Shown in pieces: positions 51,105-59,085 of a stretch of DNA of 64,000 nt (the stretch's first letter is position 1; every line of letters begins with the position of its first letter). The notes under the pieces were generated by a model that was not told where the DNA came from, did not search any database, and saw only the letters and a list, made by a program, of their open reading frames with translations. The stretch is from Burkholderia cenocepacia (GTDB lineage: Bacteria; Pseudomonadota; Gammaproteobacteria; Burkholderiales; Burkholderiaceae), in assembly GCF_900446215.1 (NCBI RefSeq), contig NZ_UAQZ01000007.1, positions 372,001-436,000 of the forward strand, read 5' to 3'. A program made the translations under genes and the position numbers.

Positions 51105-52418
51105 GTGACCCACACCCTCGAACACCTGCAGGCCGGCCAACTGGCGGGCGCGCGGCAACTCAAGCTCGCGTGCGGGCTGACCGAATTTCCGCGCGAGATC
51201 TTCGATCTGGCCGACACGCTCGAAGTGCTCGACCTGACCGGTAATGCGCTGTCCGCGCTGCCCGACGATCTGCCGCGGCTGCATCGCCTGCGCATCCTGT
51301 TCGCGTCGGGCAACCGCTTCACCGCTTTCCCTGGCGTGCTCGGCGCGTGCGAGCAGCTCGACATGATCGGCTTCAAGGCGAACCGGATCCGCACCGTGCC
51401 GCATGGCGCGCTGCCGCGTGCGCTGCGCTGGCTGATCCTGACCGACAACGCGATCGACGAACTGCCGGCCGACATCGGCGACTGTGCGCGGTTGCAGAAG
51501 CTGATGCTCGCCGGCAACCAGCTGCGCGCGCTGCCCGCGGAACTGGCCGCGTGCCGCGCGCTGGAACTGGTGCGCCTGTCCGCGAACCGGCTGGAGGCGT
51601 TGCCCGACTGGCTGCTGCGCCTGCCGCGTCTCGCATGGCTCGCCGTTGCCGGCAATCCGCTCGGCGCGGTGCCGGAGGCCGCGGCGTCCGCGGAACCGGA
51701 CGTCGCGGAGATCGACTGGGCGGCGCTGTCATGCGAACAGAAGCTGGGCGAGGGCGCGTCGGGCGTCATTTACCGTGCGCAGTGGCGCGCGGACGGCCAT
51801 CCGCCGCGCACGGTCGCGGTCAAGCTGTTCAAGGGCGCGGTGACGAGCGACGGCCTGCCCGATTGCGAAATGGCCGCGTGCCTGCATGCCGGCGGTCATC
51901 CGAACCTGATCCCGGTGATCGGCAAGCTGCGCGGGCATCCGGACGGCACGCGCGGCCTGGTGATGGCGTTGGTCGATCCGGTGCTGACGAACCTCGCCGG
52001 GCCGCCGAGCTTCGCGTCCTGCACGCGCGACGTCTACGCCGCCGATGCGAGGTTCGATCCGGCGCAAGCGGTGCGAATCGCGCACGGCATCGCGTCGGTC
52101 GCCGGTCATCTGCACGCGCGCGGCATCATGCATGGCGACCTGTATGCGCACAACATCCTGCACGACGGTGCAGGCGGCGCGTTGCTCGGGGATTTCGGCG
52201 CGGCGTCGCTGTACGACCCGAACGCGCGTATATGGGGCGCCCGGTTCGAGCGGCTCGAAGTGCGCGCGTTCGGCTATCTGCTCGGCGAATTGCTCGAGCG
52301 CTGTGGATCGCACGCCGACGCGCTCGATGCGCTGGCGGCGGCCTGTGTGAACGAGGACGTCGATGCGCGGCCGTCGTTCGACGAGATCACGGCCGCGCTG
52401 GCCGAGCGCATGCGCTGA
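51105..52418 (+). CDS. Leucine-rich-repeat protein fused to a eukaryotic-like protein kinase
   Basis: A 437-residue protein starting at GTG 51105 (MTHTLEHLQAGQ in homologues as I recall them); GTG 51024 is an alternative with no better signal. Residues 10-195 hold about eight LRRs (LEVLDLTGNALSALPDDLPR, LQKLMLAGNQLRALP). From 210 there is a kinase: glycine loop GEGASGVIYRAQW, AVK lysine K240, catalytic HGDLYAHN (H343, D345), and GDFGAAS. The catalytic residues are all present, so activity is likely. It has no membrane segment or signal. Its substrate is unknown; the domain order occurs in other Proteobacteria. Confidence 0.85.
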   Translation: MTHTLEHLQAGQLAGARQLKLACGLTEFPREIFDLADTLEVLDLTGNALSALPDDLPRLHRLRILFASGNRFTAFPGVLGACEQLDMIGFKANRIRTVPHGALPRALRWLILTDNAIDELPADIGDCARLQKLMLAGNQLRALPAELAACRALELVRLSANRLEALPDWLLRLPRLAWLAVAGNPLGAVPEAAASAEPDVAEIDWAALSCEQKLGEGASGVIYRAQWRADGHPPRTVAVKLFKGAVTSDGLPDCEMAACLHAGGHPNLIPVIGKLRGHPDGTRGLVMALVDPVLTNLAGPPSFASCTRDVYAADARFDPAQAVRIAHGIASVAGHLHARGIMHGDLYAHNILHDGAGGALLGDFGAASLYDPNARIWGARFERLEVRAFGYLLGELLERCGSHADALDALAAACVNEDVDARPSFDEITAALAERMR

Positions 52419-52433
52419 ACGGATGGGGTCGAC

Positions 52434-53063
52434 TCATGCCTGCCGTGCACTCAGCAGCTTGATGCCGAGCCCGACGAACAGCAGCCCGCTCGCGCGCTTG
52501 AGCGCGCGTACCGCGCGGCTCATGCCGAAGCCGCGATGCAGGCGGCGCACGCCGGCCGAATAGACGCTGTGAACGACGACGACCGTGCACGCGATCGTCG
52601 CGTACATCACGACGAACTGCAGCGCGAGCGGCCGGTCGTGCACGACGAACTGCGGCATGAACGCGGACAGGAAGATCATCGTCTTCGGATTGCTGCCCGA
52701 TACGAACAGCGCTTCGCGGAACAGCTTGCGGCGATCGGGCACGGCGATTTCCGTTGGGCCGCTCGATGCGGCGGCCTTGCGGTCGCCGCGCAACTGCCGG
52801 ACACCCAGGACCATCAGGTACGCGGCGCCGATCACCTTCATCGCGACGAACAGCGGCGGCATCGCGGCCAGCACCGCGCCGACGCCGAGCGCGACCAGCA
52901 GCACGACCACACCCTGCGCGACGAGGTTGCCGGCGATCGTCGCCGCGGTGCCGTGCGCGCCGTAGCGCACCGTGTTGCGGATCACGAGCAGCACGTTGGG
53001 CCCCGGCGACAGCGTCGTCGCGAGATAGGCGGCGGTAAACAGCATCCAGGTCTGAATGGACAT
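52434..53063 (-). CDS. LysE/RhtB-family amino-acid exporter
   Basis: A 209-residue, six-helix protein (FTAAYLATTLSPGPNVLLVI, GSNPKTMIFLSAFMPQFV). The SPGPN motif identifies the family. I start at the ATG ending at 53063 with GGAGCG upstream; the frame to 53114 would add a basic, non-conserved leader. Exports an amino acid or homoserine lactone-like compound. Convergent with the kinase gene. Confidence 0.88.
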   Translation of the reverse strand: MSIQTWMLFTAAYLATTLSPGPNVLLVIRNTVRYGAHGTAATIAGNLVAQGVVVLLVALGVGAVLAAMPPLFVAMKVIGAAYLMVLGVRQLRGDRKAAASSGPTEIAVPDRRKLFREALFVSGSNPKTMIFLSAFMPQFVVHDRPLALQFVVMYATIACTVVVVHSVYSAGVRRLHRGFGMSRAVRALKRASGLLFVGLGIKLLSARQA

Positions 53064-53160
53064 GCGGCGCTCCGAGAGGCGGTTCCGGCGGTCGGGATGA
53101 CGCGATGATGCCACGCCAATAATGGCTCGGGCCGCCGCCGGAACCGTGCCGTCCGGCCTG

Positions 53161-53334
53161 TCAGCGCGCGTCGCGCATGCAGTACGCGGGAATCGACGGC
53201 GGTGTATCGATGGCGGCAGGCCGTGTCATCCACGCGATCCATGCGGCCCACAACCCGCAGACGATCAGTACCGCGACATTCAGCGGTGTCCGGTAGCGAA
53301 CGATCAGGTCGGCCAGCGGCAGGCGGTCTTTCAT
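53161..53334 (-). CDS. Small single-span membrane protein, end of copper operon
   Basis: 57 codons: MKDRLPLADLIVRYRTPLNV, then the helix AVLIVCGLWAAWIAWM and a short tail with one Cys. AAGGAG five bases before the ATG (ending 53334) is a very good ribosome site. It lies 32 bp after the PCuAC gene on the same strand. The hydrophobic helix near the C-terminus and absence of other motifs leave the function open. Too short for most gene finders. Confidence 0.6.
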   Translation of the reverse strand: MKDRLPLADLIVRYRTPLNVAVLIVCGLWAAWIAWMTRPAAIDTPPSIPAYCMRDAR

Positions 53335-53366
53335 GTGCGTCTCCTTCGATCGTGAGGCGGGCGGCG

Positions 53367-53813
53367 TTACTGGCCGGCGTAGGTCGGCGCTTTCGCGTCG
53401 CAGGTCACGGACACGGTCGAGCCGTCCGCGAAGTGCAGCCGGAACGGCACCTTCGCGCCGGGCGCGACGGCCTGGCGCGGCTCCTCCAGCATCACGTGAT
53501 AGCTTTTCGGCTTGAACGTCACCGAGCCGTGCGCCGGCACGACGACCGAATCGACGTGCACCATCTTCGCGGTGCTGCCGCTCGTCTGCGTTTCATGCAC
53601 CATCGCCATCCCGTAGGCGGGCGTGTCGATACCGGTCAGCGTCGCGGGCGCGTCGCCGTGGTTCTTCAGCGTGAAGTAGCCGGACGACGGCACCGTCGCC
53701 GGCATCGTGCGGATCCAGCACGCATCGGCCTGGATGGCCGGCGCGGCGAACGTGGCGGTGGCGTGCAGCGTCAGTGCCATGAGCAGGCCGGTCGGAATCG
53801 GGCGTTTCATCAT
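53367..53813 (-). CDS. Periplasmic Cu(I) chaperone, PCuAC family
   Basis: A 148-residue protein with signal peptide (LLMALTLHATATFAAPAIQA) and the PCuAC copper site: MVHETQ, then MVHV about ten residues on, and KSYHVML further along. It collects periplasmic Cu(I), usually for the CuA site of cytochrome oxidase or for detoxification. AAGGAG five bases before the ATG ending at 53813. Same strand and close to copC upstream. Confidence 0.9.
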   Translation of the reverse strand: MMKRPIPTGLLMALTLHATATFAAPAIQADACWIRTMPATVPSSGYFTLKNHGDAPATLTGIDTPAYGMAMVHETQTSGSTAKMVHVDSVVVPAHGSVTFKPKSYHVMLEEPRQAVAPGAKVPFRLHFADGSTVSVTCDAKAPTYAGQ

Positions 53814-53902
53814 GTGTTCTCCTTATTGGGTGCGATGCCGCGGGCATCGATGCGAATGCGCTCGGCACGAAGCGCCGATGCGCACCGCGTGCGTGCCATG
53901 CG

Positions 53903-54268
53903 TTACTTCAGCGTGAACGTGTAGCGGCCGTGCGTGCGATGGCCGTCGCTGGCCACCGCGATCCACGCGACCGTGTAGGTGCCGGGCTTCAGGTTCGCGA
54001 GTGGGACGTGCATTCGCTTCCGGTTGCCGGCGTCGACGGCCGATTTCCCGTCGACGACCGATTGCCCTTGGCTGTCGGTCACGGCGATCGAGCTGAACGC
54101 CGGCTCGAGCGCCTCGCCGAAATCGATCGTGACCGCGTGCGGCGCGGTGGACAGCGTGGCGTCGGGCGCCGGGTCCTGCGTTTTCGGGAGCGCATGCGCG
54201 TGGGCGGCCTGGATGACGACGAAGCCGAGTGCGGCGAGTGCGCCGCGAACGAAAAGGGTGGTTTTCAT
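53903..54268 (-). CDS. copC: CopC-like periplasmic copper-binding protein
   Basis: A 121-residue protein with a signal peptide ending QAAHAHA, which leaves the N-terminal His of the CopC Cu site at or near the mature start (HALPKTQDPAPD). The beta-barrel strands VTIDFGEALEP and the C-terminal DGHRTHGRYTFTLK with His residues follow. Translational start is the ATG ending 54268, which overlaps (ATGA) the stop of a 67-codon ORF upstream. Binds periplasmic copper in the operon with PCuAC. No copD follows. Confidence 0.85.
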   Translation of the reverse strand: MKTTLFVRGALAALGFVVIQAAHAHALPKTQDPAPDATLSTAPHAVTIDFGEALEPAFSSIAVTDSQGQSVVDGKSAVDAGNRKRMHVPLANLKPGTYTVAWIAVASDGHRTHGRYTFTLK

Positions 54269-54468
54269 GGCTGGATGAGCGAATGACGAATCGGATGAAA
54301 AAACGGATTCGACGGACGGCTGCGCGGAGCGGCATCGATGCCGACGCCGGTCGGCGCGGACCTGCGCGGCCAGGCATTCGCATGCGGGCGAATGCGGGCG
54401 CGGCAATCCGAACCGGCGGCGGCCAACCACATGCCCGGCACGACGCCGTGCGCAGCAGGGTGAGACAT
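54265..54468 (-). CDS. Short ORF translationally coupled to copC
   Basis: 67 codons beginning MSHPAAHGVVPGMWLAAAGS, with GAAGGA five to eight bases before the ATG ending at 54468 and a stop overlapping the copC ATG by ATGA. The product is rich in Arg, Pro, His and Ser and does not look like a folded protein. It may exist to carry ribosomes to copC rather than for its product. Alternatively it may be chance coding in high-GC DNA. Confidence 0.35.
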   Translation of the reverse strand: MSHPAAHGVVPGMWLAAAGSDCRARIRPHANAWPRRSAPTGVGIDAAPRSRPSNPFFHPIRHSLIQP

Positions 54469-54558
54469 GATCGTCCTTCGAAACGTGACACGTCGCGCAC
54501 GCCGGCGGCGTGCGCGGACGGCGCGATGCACGACGGCATCACGCGCAATGACGACGGA

Positions 54559-54936
54559 TCAGGACGTGAACGGTGGGGCGCGCGGTTGCGCGGACGTGAG
54601 CGGTAGCGCGCGGCGCAGGCTTTCGAAGCGGGTGGCCGCGCGATGCTCGATTGCGTGCACGTGAGCCGCGAACGTCAGTTCGGGCGCGGGCAGCGCGGGG
54701 GTATGGGCAAGCAGGCTGCAGTAGCCGCACGCCTGGAGATGGGCCTGCAGGCTTTTCGTCGCCGCATCGGCGGACGGCGTGCCGGCGGCCGGCGCGGACG
54801 AACAGTAGCCGGCCAGCAGCGCGTCGACGCGCCCTTGCGTGGTCAGCGCCTGCGAGATCGTCGGCGCGAGCGCCGTCATCAGGATGGCGAGCATCCCGAT
54901 CAGACTGCCGATCTTCCGGAGACGACGACTCAGCAT
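54559..54936 (-). CDS. DUF2946 protein with CxxC, CruR-like copper-responsive leader gene
   Basis: A 125-residue protein: one N-terminal membrane span (IGSLIGMLAILMTALAPTIS), then the DUF2946 pattern with Cys in AGYCSS and a CxxC motif in LQACGYCSLLAH, and a His-containing tail. DUF2946 genes are common at the head of copper operons. In Bordetella a member (CruR) has been described as an upstream ORF whose translation, sensitive to copper through CxxC, controls the genes behind it. Here it heads DUF2946, 67-codon ORF, copC, PCuAC, small membrane protein, all on the minus strand. The regulatory role is inferred by analogy. Confidence 0.7.
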   Translation of the reverse strand: MLSRRLRKIGSLIGMLAILMTALAPTISQALTTQGRVDALLAGYCSSAPAAGTPSADAATKSLQAHLQACGYCSLLAHTPALPAPELTFAAHVHAIEHRAATRFESLRRALPLTSAQPRAPPFTS

Positions 54937-55028
54937 GCGATGCGCGGCGGCGGGTGGACGACGATGCCGCCGATTATGCCACGCACGTCGATGCGCCGGT
55001 CGGCGCGGACGTGCGGCGTAGCGGCGCG

Positions 55029-55523
55029 CTACGCGTGCAGCGCCAGATACTTTGCGATCAGCGTCATCTGCGCGGCCCAGCCCTGGTCGTTCATGTCGCG
55101 CGCGGTCGCGCGACGCGCTTCGATCAACTGGTCGAAGCCCGTTTCGGTGACGGTGAGCAGCGTGCCGCCCGCCTGCGCCGCGAGCGTGAACGTGACGAGC
55201 GTCATCGGCTCGGACGCGTAATCGACATTCGGATCGATCGCGAACGGATGCCAGCGAAACGAGAACAGTTGCTTGGGTTCGATACGGTCGACGACGATTT
55301 CGAACACAGTGCCCGCATAGGGCTCCTGCGCCTTGGCGACGTCGTCGTCGACGCGGGTGGGGGTGATGCGGCCGAACAGCGACTGGCCGGCCTCGAACGG
55401 GCCGTCGAACGACACGCCGAACCACTGGCCGAATTCGCCGGAATTGCTCACGGCTGCCCAGACGCGGTCGGGCGATGCGGCGAGCAGCGTCTGTTTTTCG
55501 ATGCGATCGGTTGGCTGGACCAT
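55029..55523 (-). CDS. SRPBCC/AHSA1 domain protein
   Basis: A 164-residue START-like protein (IEKQTLLAASPDRVWAAVSN; FRWHPFAID; GTLLTVTETGFDQL). The ATG ending at 55523 has GGAGA upstream; the ATG ending at 55535 adds four residues. The family includes Aha1-like and polyketide-cyclase-like folds binding hydrophobic ligands. No clear role; it sits between the copper operon and a ferredoxin gene. Confidence 0.8.
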   Translation of the reverse strand: MVQPTDRIEKQTLLAASPDRVWAAVSNSGEFGQWFGVSFDGPFEAGQSLFGRITPTRVDDDVAKAQEPYAGTVFEIVVDRIEPKQLFSFRWHPFAIDPNVDYASEPMTLVTFTLAAQAGGTLLTVTETGFDQLIEARRATARDMNDQGWAAQMTLIAKYLALHA

Positions 55524-55581
55524 CACGTTCTCCATGCAGGATCGAGCGTTGCAGGGCGACGCGCGCGGTCGCGCGCCGTGT

Positions 55582-55884
55582 TTAGTCGAGCATGACCGCG
55601 TCGGGCACGTCGAGCACGAGGTCCGACGTCGCGACGGCCACGCACGGCAGCGTATAGCCGTCGGCCTTTTCCTCGCGGGAGAGCCCCGGCCATTCGATCG
55701 TGTAGCGTACGCTGCCGCTGACGATCCGGCAAAGGCAGCTTCGGCACGTGCCGTTGCGGCACGAGCGCGGCAGCGATACGCGCGCGAATGCGGCGGCTTC
55801 GAGCACGGTCAGCGCATCGGGCGCGTCGAAGGTGGCGCCGAGCGGCTCGATGCGCACGACGGGCGGGTGTTCTGGATCGGTCAT
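55582..55884 (-). CDS. Plant-type [2Fe-2S] ferredoxin
   Basis: A 100-residue ferredoxin with the four cluster cysteines in SCRNGTCRSCLCRI (CxxxxCxxC) and a fourth in LPCVAVATSDL about 29 residues on. Electron carrier for an oxygenase or reductase not present in the window. It follows an AcoR-like gene on the same strand (72 bp), which may control it. Confidence 0.87.
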   Translation of the reverse strand: MTDPEHPPVVRIEPLGATFDAPDALTVLEAAAFARVSLPRSCRNGTCRSCLCRIVSGSVRYTIEWPGLSREEKADGYTLPCVAVATSDLVLDVPDAVMLD

Positions 55885-55956
55885 GACTGAAGCGGGCGGC
55901 GGTTCGGCGGCAACGCGCCAAGCATACCCGAACGCGCCGGCCGCCGGCCGTGTGCA

Positions 55957-57861
55957 TCAGTGCCGCCGCAGATACCGGTACACGGTATTGCGGGCGAGGC
56001 CGAGTTCGCGCGCGGCCGCCGACACGTTGCCGCCGTGCCGCGCGAGCACCGCGTCGATCATCGCGGCCTGGTGGCTTTGCAGCGTCGTGCCTTCGTGCTT
56101 GCCGGCCGATGGGGCCGGGGTGGCCGCCGCTGGCCCAGCCGGCGCATCGTCGCAGTCGAGCCAGAAATCGTCGGGCAAATGCGCGAGCGTGATTTCGGCT
56201 TCGTCTTCGGCGAGCATGCCGGCCGTGCGCAGCACGTTGGTCATCTGCCGCAGGTTGCCGGGCCAGCGATGGCGCGCGAACGCATCGAGCACGTCGGCCG
56301 CGAGACGGCGCGGCATCGGCTCGCTGCGCGCGAGCCGCGCGAGGATGCGCTCGACGAGCGCCGGCAGGTCGGTGCGGGCGGCAAGCGCCGGCAGCGTGAC
56401 CGCGAGCCCGTTGATCCGGTAGAACAGATCCTCGCGGAACGTGCCTTCCGCGATCATCGCGCGCAGGTCGCGGTGAGTCGCGCAGACCACCCGCACGTCG
56501 ACCGGCACCGCGCGTGCGCCGCCGAGCGGCATCACCGCGCGCTCCTGCAGCACGCGCATCAGCCGCACCTGCTGCGCGAGCGGCATGTCGCCGATTTCAT
56601 CGAGAAACAGCGTGCCGCCGTCGGCCTGCGCGATCTTGCCGGGGCTGCCGCGCTTGCGTGCGCCCGTGAACGCGCCGTCTTCGTAGCCGAACAGCTCGGC
56701 CTCGATCAGCGAATCGGGCAGCGCCGCGCAGTTGACCGCGACGAACGGGCCGTCCGCGCGCGGCGACGCCTGGTGCAGCGCGCGGGCGAGCCATTCCTTG
56801 CCGGTGCCCGTCTGGCCGAGGATCAGCAGCGGCAGGTCGCGCCCGCGGATCTTCGCGACGCGTTCGAGTACGGCGGCCATGCGCGCGTCGCCGGTGTCGA
56901 GCGTCGCGAACGTGATCGCGTCCGGGTCCGGTGCTCGCACGCGCGCAGCCGGCGCCGGCGGCGTGACGGCGACGGTCGTTTTCTGCGCTTCCGGGAATTC
57001 GCAGCGGGCGAGCACGCGCACGCCGGTCGACAGCGTGAGGCAGAACGTGGCGCCCGGCGCGCGCGCGGCCTGCTGCGCGAGCTGGGCGAAGCGCATGCCG
57101 AACAACGCGTCGCTCGCCTGATGCTGCAGTGCGTCGAACGACGCGCCGAGCTGGAACTGGGCGCTGCGGTTCGCGGCGATCAGCCCGCCGTCGGGGCCGA
57201 AGGCGACGAGCCCGGCGAACAGCGAATCGACGCAATCCTCGTGCGCGTGAAAGCGCAGCCGCAGCGCTTCGCCGCACTGGTTCGCGAACAGGTGGTTCTC
57301 GATCAGTTGCGCGGACATTCGCACCAGCGCGAGCGTATGCGGGCTGGAGCCGCGCGGGTCGCCGCTCACGTCGAGCGTGCCGAGCGTGCGGCCGAACGGA
57401 TCGACGATCGGCGCGCATGCGCAGGTGAGGATGTGGTTCGCGCGCAGGAAATGTTCGGAGCCGTGCACGACCACGGCGTGGCCCGACGCGAGCGCGGTGC
57501 CGATCGCGTTGGTGCCGCGCGCGCCTTCGGCCCACGACACGCCGTTGCACAACGCGACGCGGTTCGCTTTCTCGATGAAGTCCGCGTCGCCGATGCTGTG
57601 CAGGATCACGCCGTCGGCATCGGTCAGCAGCACGAGGCTTTGCGTCTCGGCGATCTGCGCGTGGAGGTCCTCCATCACCGGGCGGGCGTGCGAGAACAGC
57701 GTGTGGTTCGTGTCGAGCAGTTCGCGCAGCGCGACGCGCGACAGCGGCGAGAAATCGGGGCGTTCGTGCGCGCGCAGGCCGACCGCGGTCGAACGCGCAT
57801 GCGCCTGCGCGAGCAGGTCGGTACGCCCCGCGGTGGCGGGCAGCACGAAGGGTTGCGGCAT
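55957..57861 (-). CDS. AcoR-like sigma-54-dependent activator
   Basis: A 634-residue activator. A GAF-type sensor domain lies near 50-200 ([30 protein letters not shown]). The AAA+ domain runs about 320-560: Walker [27 protein letters not shown] (the sigma-54-contacting GAFTGA), Walker [13 protein letters not shown], and the R-finger region. A Fis-type HTH closes the protein ([20 protein letters not shown]). It resembles AcoR, but no acetoin dehydrogenase genes are in the window, so its targets are elsewhere or are the adjacent genes. Confidence 0.88.
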   Translation of the reverse strand: MPQPFVLPATAGRTDLLAQAHARSTAVGLRAHERPDFSPLSRVALRELLDTNHTLFSHARPVMEDLHAQIAETQSLVLLTDADGVILHSIGDADFIEKANRVALCNGVSWAEGARGTNAIGTALASGHAVVVHGSEHFLRANHILTCACAPIVDPFGRTLGTLDVSGDPRGSSPHTLALVRMSAQLIENHLFANQCGEALRLRFHAHEDCVDSLFAGLVAFGPDGGLIAANRSAQFQLGASFDALQHQASDALFGMRFAQLAQQAARAPGATFCLTLSTGVRVLARCEFPEAQKTTVAVTPPAPAARVRAPDPDAITFATLDTGDARMAAVLERVAKIRGRDLPLLILGQTGTGKEWLARALHQASPRADGPFVAVNCAALPDSLIEAELFGYEDGAFTGARKRGSPGKIAQADGGTLFLDEIGDMPLAQQVRLMRVLQERAVMPLGGARAVPVDVRVVCATHRDLRAMIAEGTFREDLFYRINGLAVTLPALAARTDLPALVERILARLARSEPMPRRLAADVLDAFARHRWPGNLRQMTNVLRTAGMLAEDEAEITLAHLPDDFWLDCDDAPAGPAAATPAPSAGKHEGTTLQSHQAAMIDAVLARHGGNVSAAARELGLARNTVYRYLRRH

Positions 57862-58121
57862 GATGTGTCTCCTGTTCCCGGGGCCGACCGGATCGGAATC
57901 GGCGGCGGAGTGCGGCTCCGCTCGCGGTGCACCATTCGGCGCGACGGCCGACCGTCCGGGTACGCATCATCATACAAGCGCCACGTGCGATGCGCGACCG
58001 CGAACAAAATCCCCTTGCTTTTAAGCGCCCGCCTGCAATGATGGAAATGGAGCACGCACGCGCCGTGTTCCGCAGTGCAACATGCATGCGACGCGACATG
58101 CATCCGTTCGGGAGACGCATC

Positions 58122-58313
58122 ATGGTTCGGGCGGAACTGAGAGTCGTGCTGGCGGCCATCGCCACTTTCATCATGCTGGGCGGCATTGCCGTGGCGATCC
58201 ACGGATTGCTGTTCGATCTGACCGATGCGGTGAGATACGGGGCGGCCGCGATTGCGGTGGGCGTCACGACCGCCGCGATCGCGCTCAACATCTGGCCGAC
58301 CGATCCGCACTGA
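58122..58313 (+). CDS. DUF2964 small membrane protein
   Basis: A 63-residue protein with two membrane helices (VVLAAIATFIMLGGIAVAI; AIAVGVTTAAIALNIW). GGGAGACG precedes ATG 58122. Matches DUF2964, which I know only from Burkholderia and close relatives. Function unknown. Confidence 0.7.
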   Translation: MVRAELRVVLAAIATFIMLGGIAVAIHGLLFDLTDAVRYGAAAIAVGVTTAAIALNIWPTDPH

Positions 58314-58389
58314 CGTCCGTTGCTGAAACGGTGCCGGATGCCGCGCAGATCAGACGAAATGCGCGTCGGAACGACGCATACCGAAATTT

Positions 58390-58417
58390 TTGTGTCCCGC
58401 GCGAAACCGTCTAAAGT
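58390..58417 (+). promoter_or_regulatory. Weak promoter candidate before DUF1488
   Basis: TTGTGT (58390-58395) and TAAAGT (58412-58417) with 16 bp between. Modest match; the leader would be about 130 bases. The surrounding 58314-58553 interval holds no gene. Confidence 0.3.
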
Positions 58418-58553
58418 GGAATTCAACCGGCATGCATCGACCGCGCCACACCCCGCGGTCGGGGCCTCCGCTGGCGAGCCCGCGTACATTTCGTCCGGCC
58501 GGTAGCGGACGACGGACGCGGTCATTCGTTTTCTACCGGTCGAGGCGGCGCCC

Positions 58554-58841
58554 ATGCAGATCCATTTCACGAACGAGAAGCCTGAGTATTCGGGGCGTGA
58601 CCTGATGCTGGGGTTCACGGCACTGGTCAATGGCGAGCGCGTCCAATGTCAGATCACCGCCGAGGCGCTGGAAGACCACTTCGGTGCGGCGTCGCCGCGC
58701 TTCGAGGACATGGTCGGCGCATTCGACCAGCACCGCGAGCGCATCGAGGCGGCCGCACGGCGCCTGCTGTCGGAAACGCGCGCGCAGTGCGTGACGCTGC
58801 GCAGCGGCTATGTGCGTTTCTACGAGGCCAACTGGCGCTGA
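58554..58841 (+). CDS. DUF1488 family protein
   Basis: A 95-residue cytoplasmic protein (MQIHFTNEKPEYSGRDLMLG; FTALVNGERVQCQITAEALE). The pattern fits DUF1488, small proteins of unknown function common in Proteobacteria. A strong terminator follows about 185 bp later. Confidence 0.8.
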   Translation: MQIHFTNEKPEYSGRDLMLGFTALVNGERVQCQITAEALEDHFGAASPRFEDMVGAFDQHRERIEAAARRLLSETRAQCVTLRSGYVRFYEANWR

Positions 58842-59024
58842 CGACACGACGCTCGTCCGGCGGCGCGCGCGACCGAGCGCGGCGCACGAAGACGTTGCCT
58901 TTCACGCAATGCCGTTCGGTGGGGCCGGGCGGCATTTTCGTATGCGGGCCGGGCGGGATGGTCGACCATCGATAGGGACGTGCGCGTCGATTCGTCAGGA
59001 TCGCGGATGAATCGTGCGAAAACG

Positions 59025-59052
59025 AAAACGCCACCCGAAGGTGGCGTTTTTT
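59025..59052. terminator. Bidirectional Rho-independent terminator
   Basis: AACGCCACC-CGAA-GGTGGCGTT stem with A4 before and T6 after, between the DUF1488 gene and the leftward purine permease. Suited to end transcription from both sides. Confidence 0.88.
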
Positions 59053-59085
59053 CGTTGCATCGTGCGGCGCGGCGATGCGCTTCGC

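Noticed and set aside
50878..52418. Genomic island inserted at tRNA-Leu
   Set aside because: No integrase, no repeat of the tRNA 3' end and no composition change next to it; flanking genes look native.
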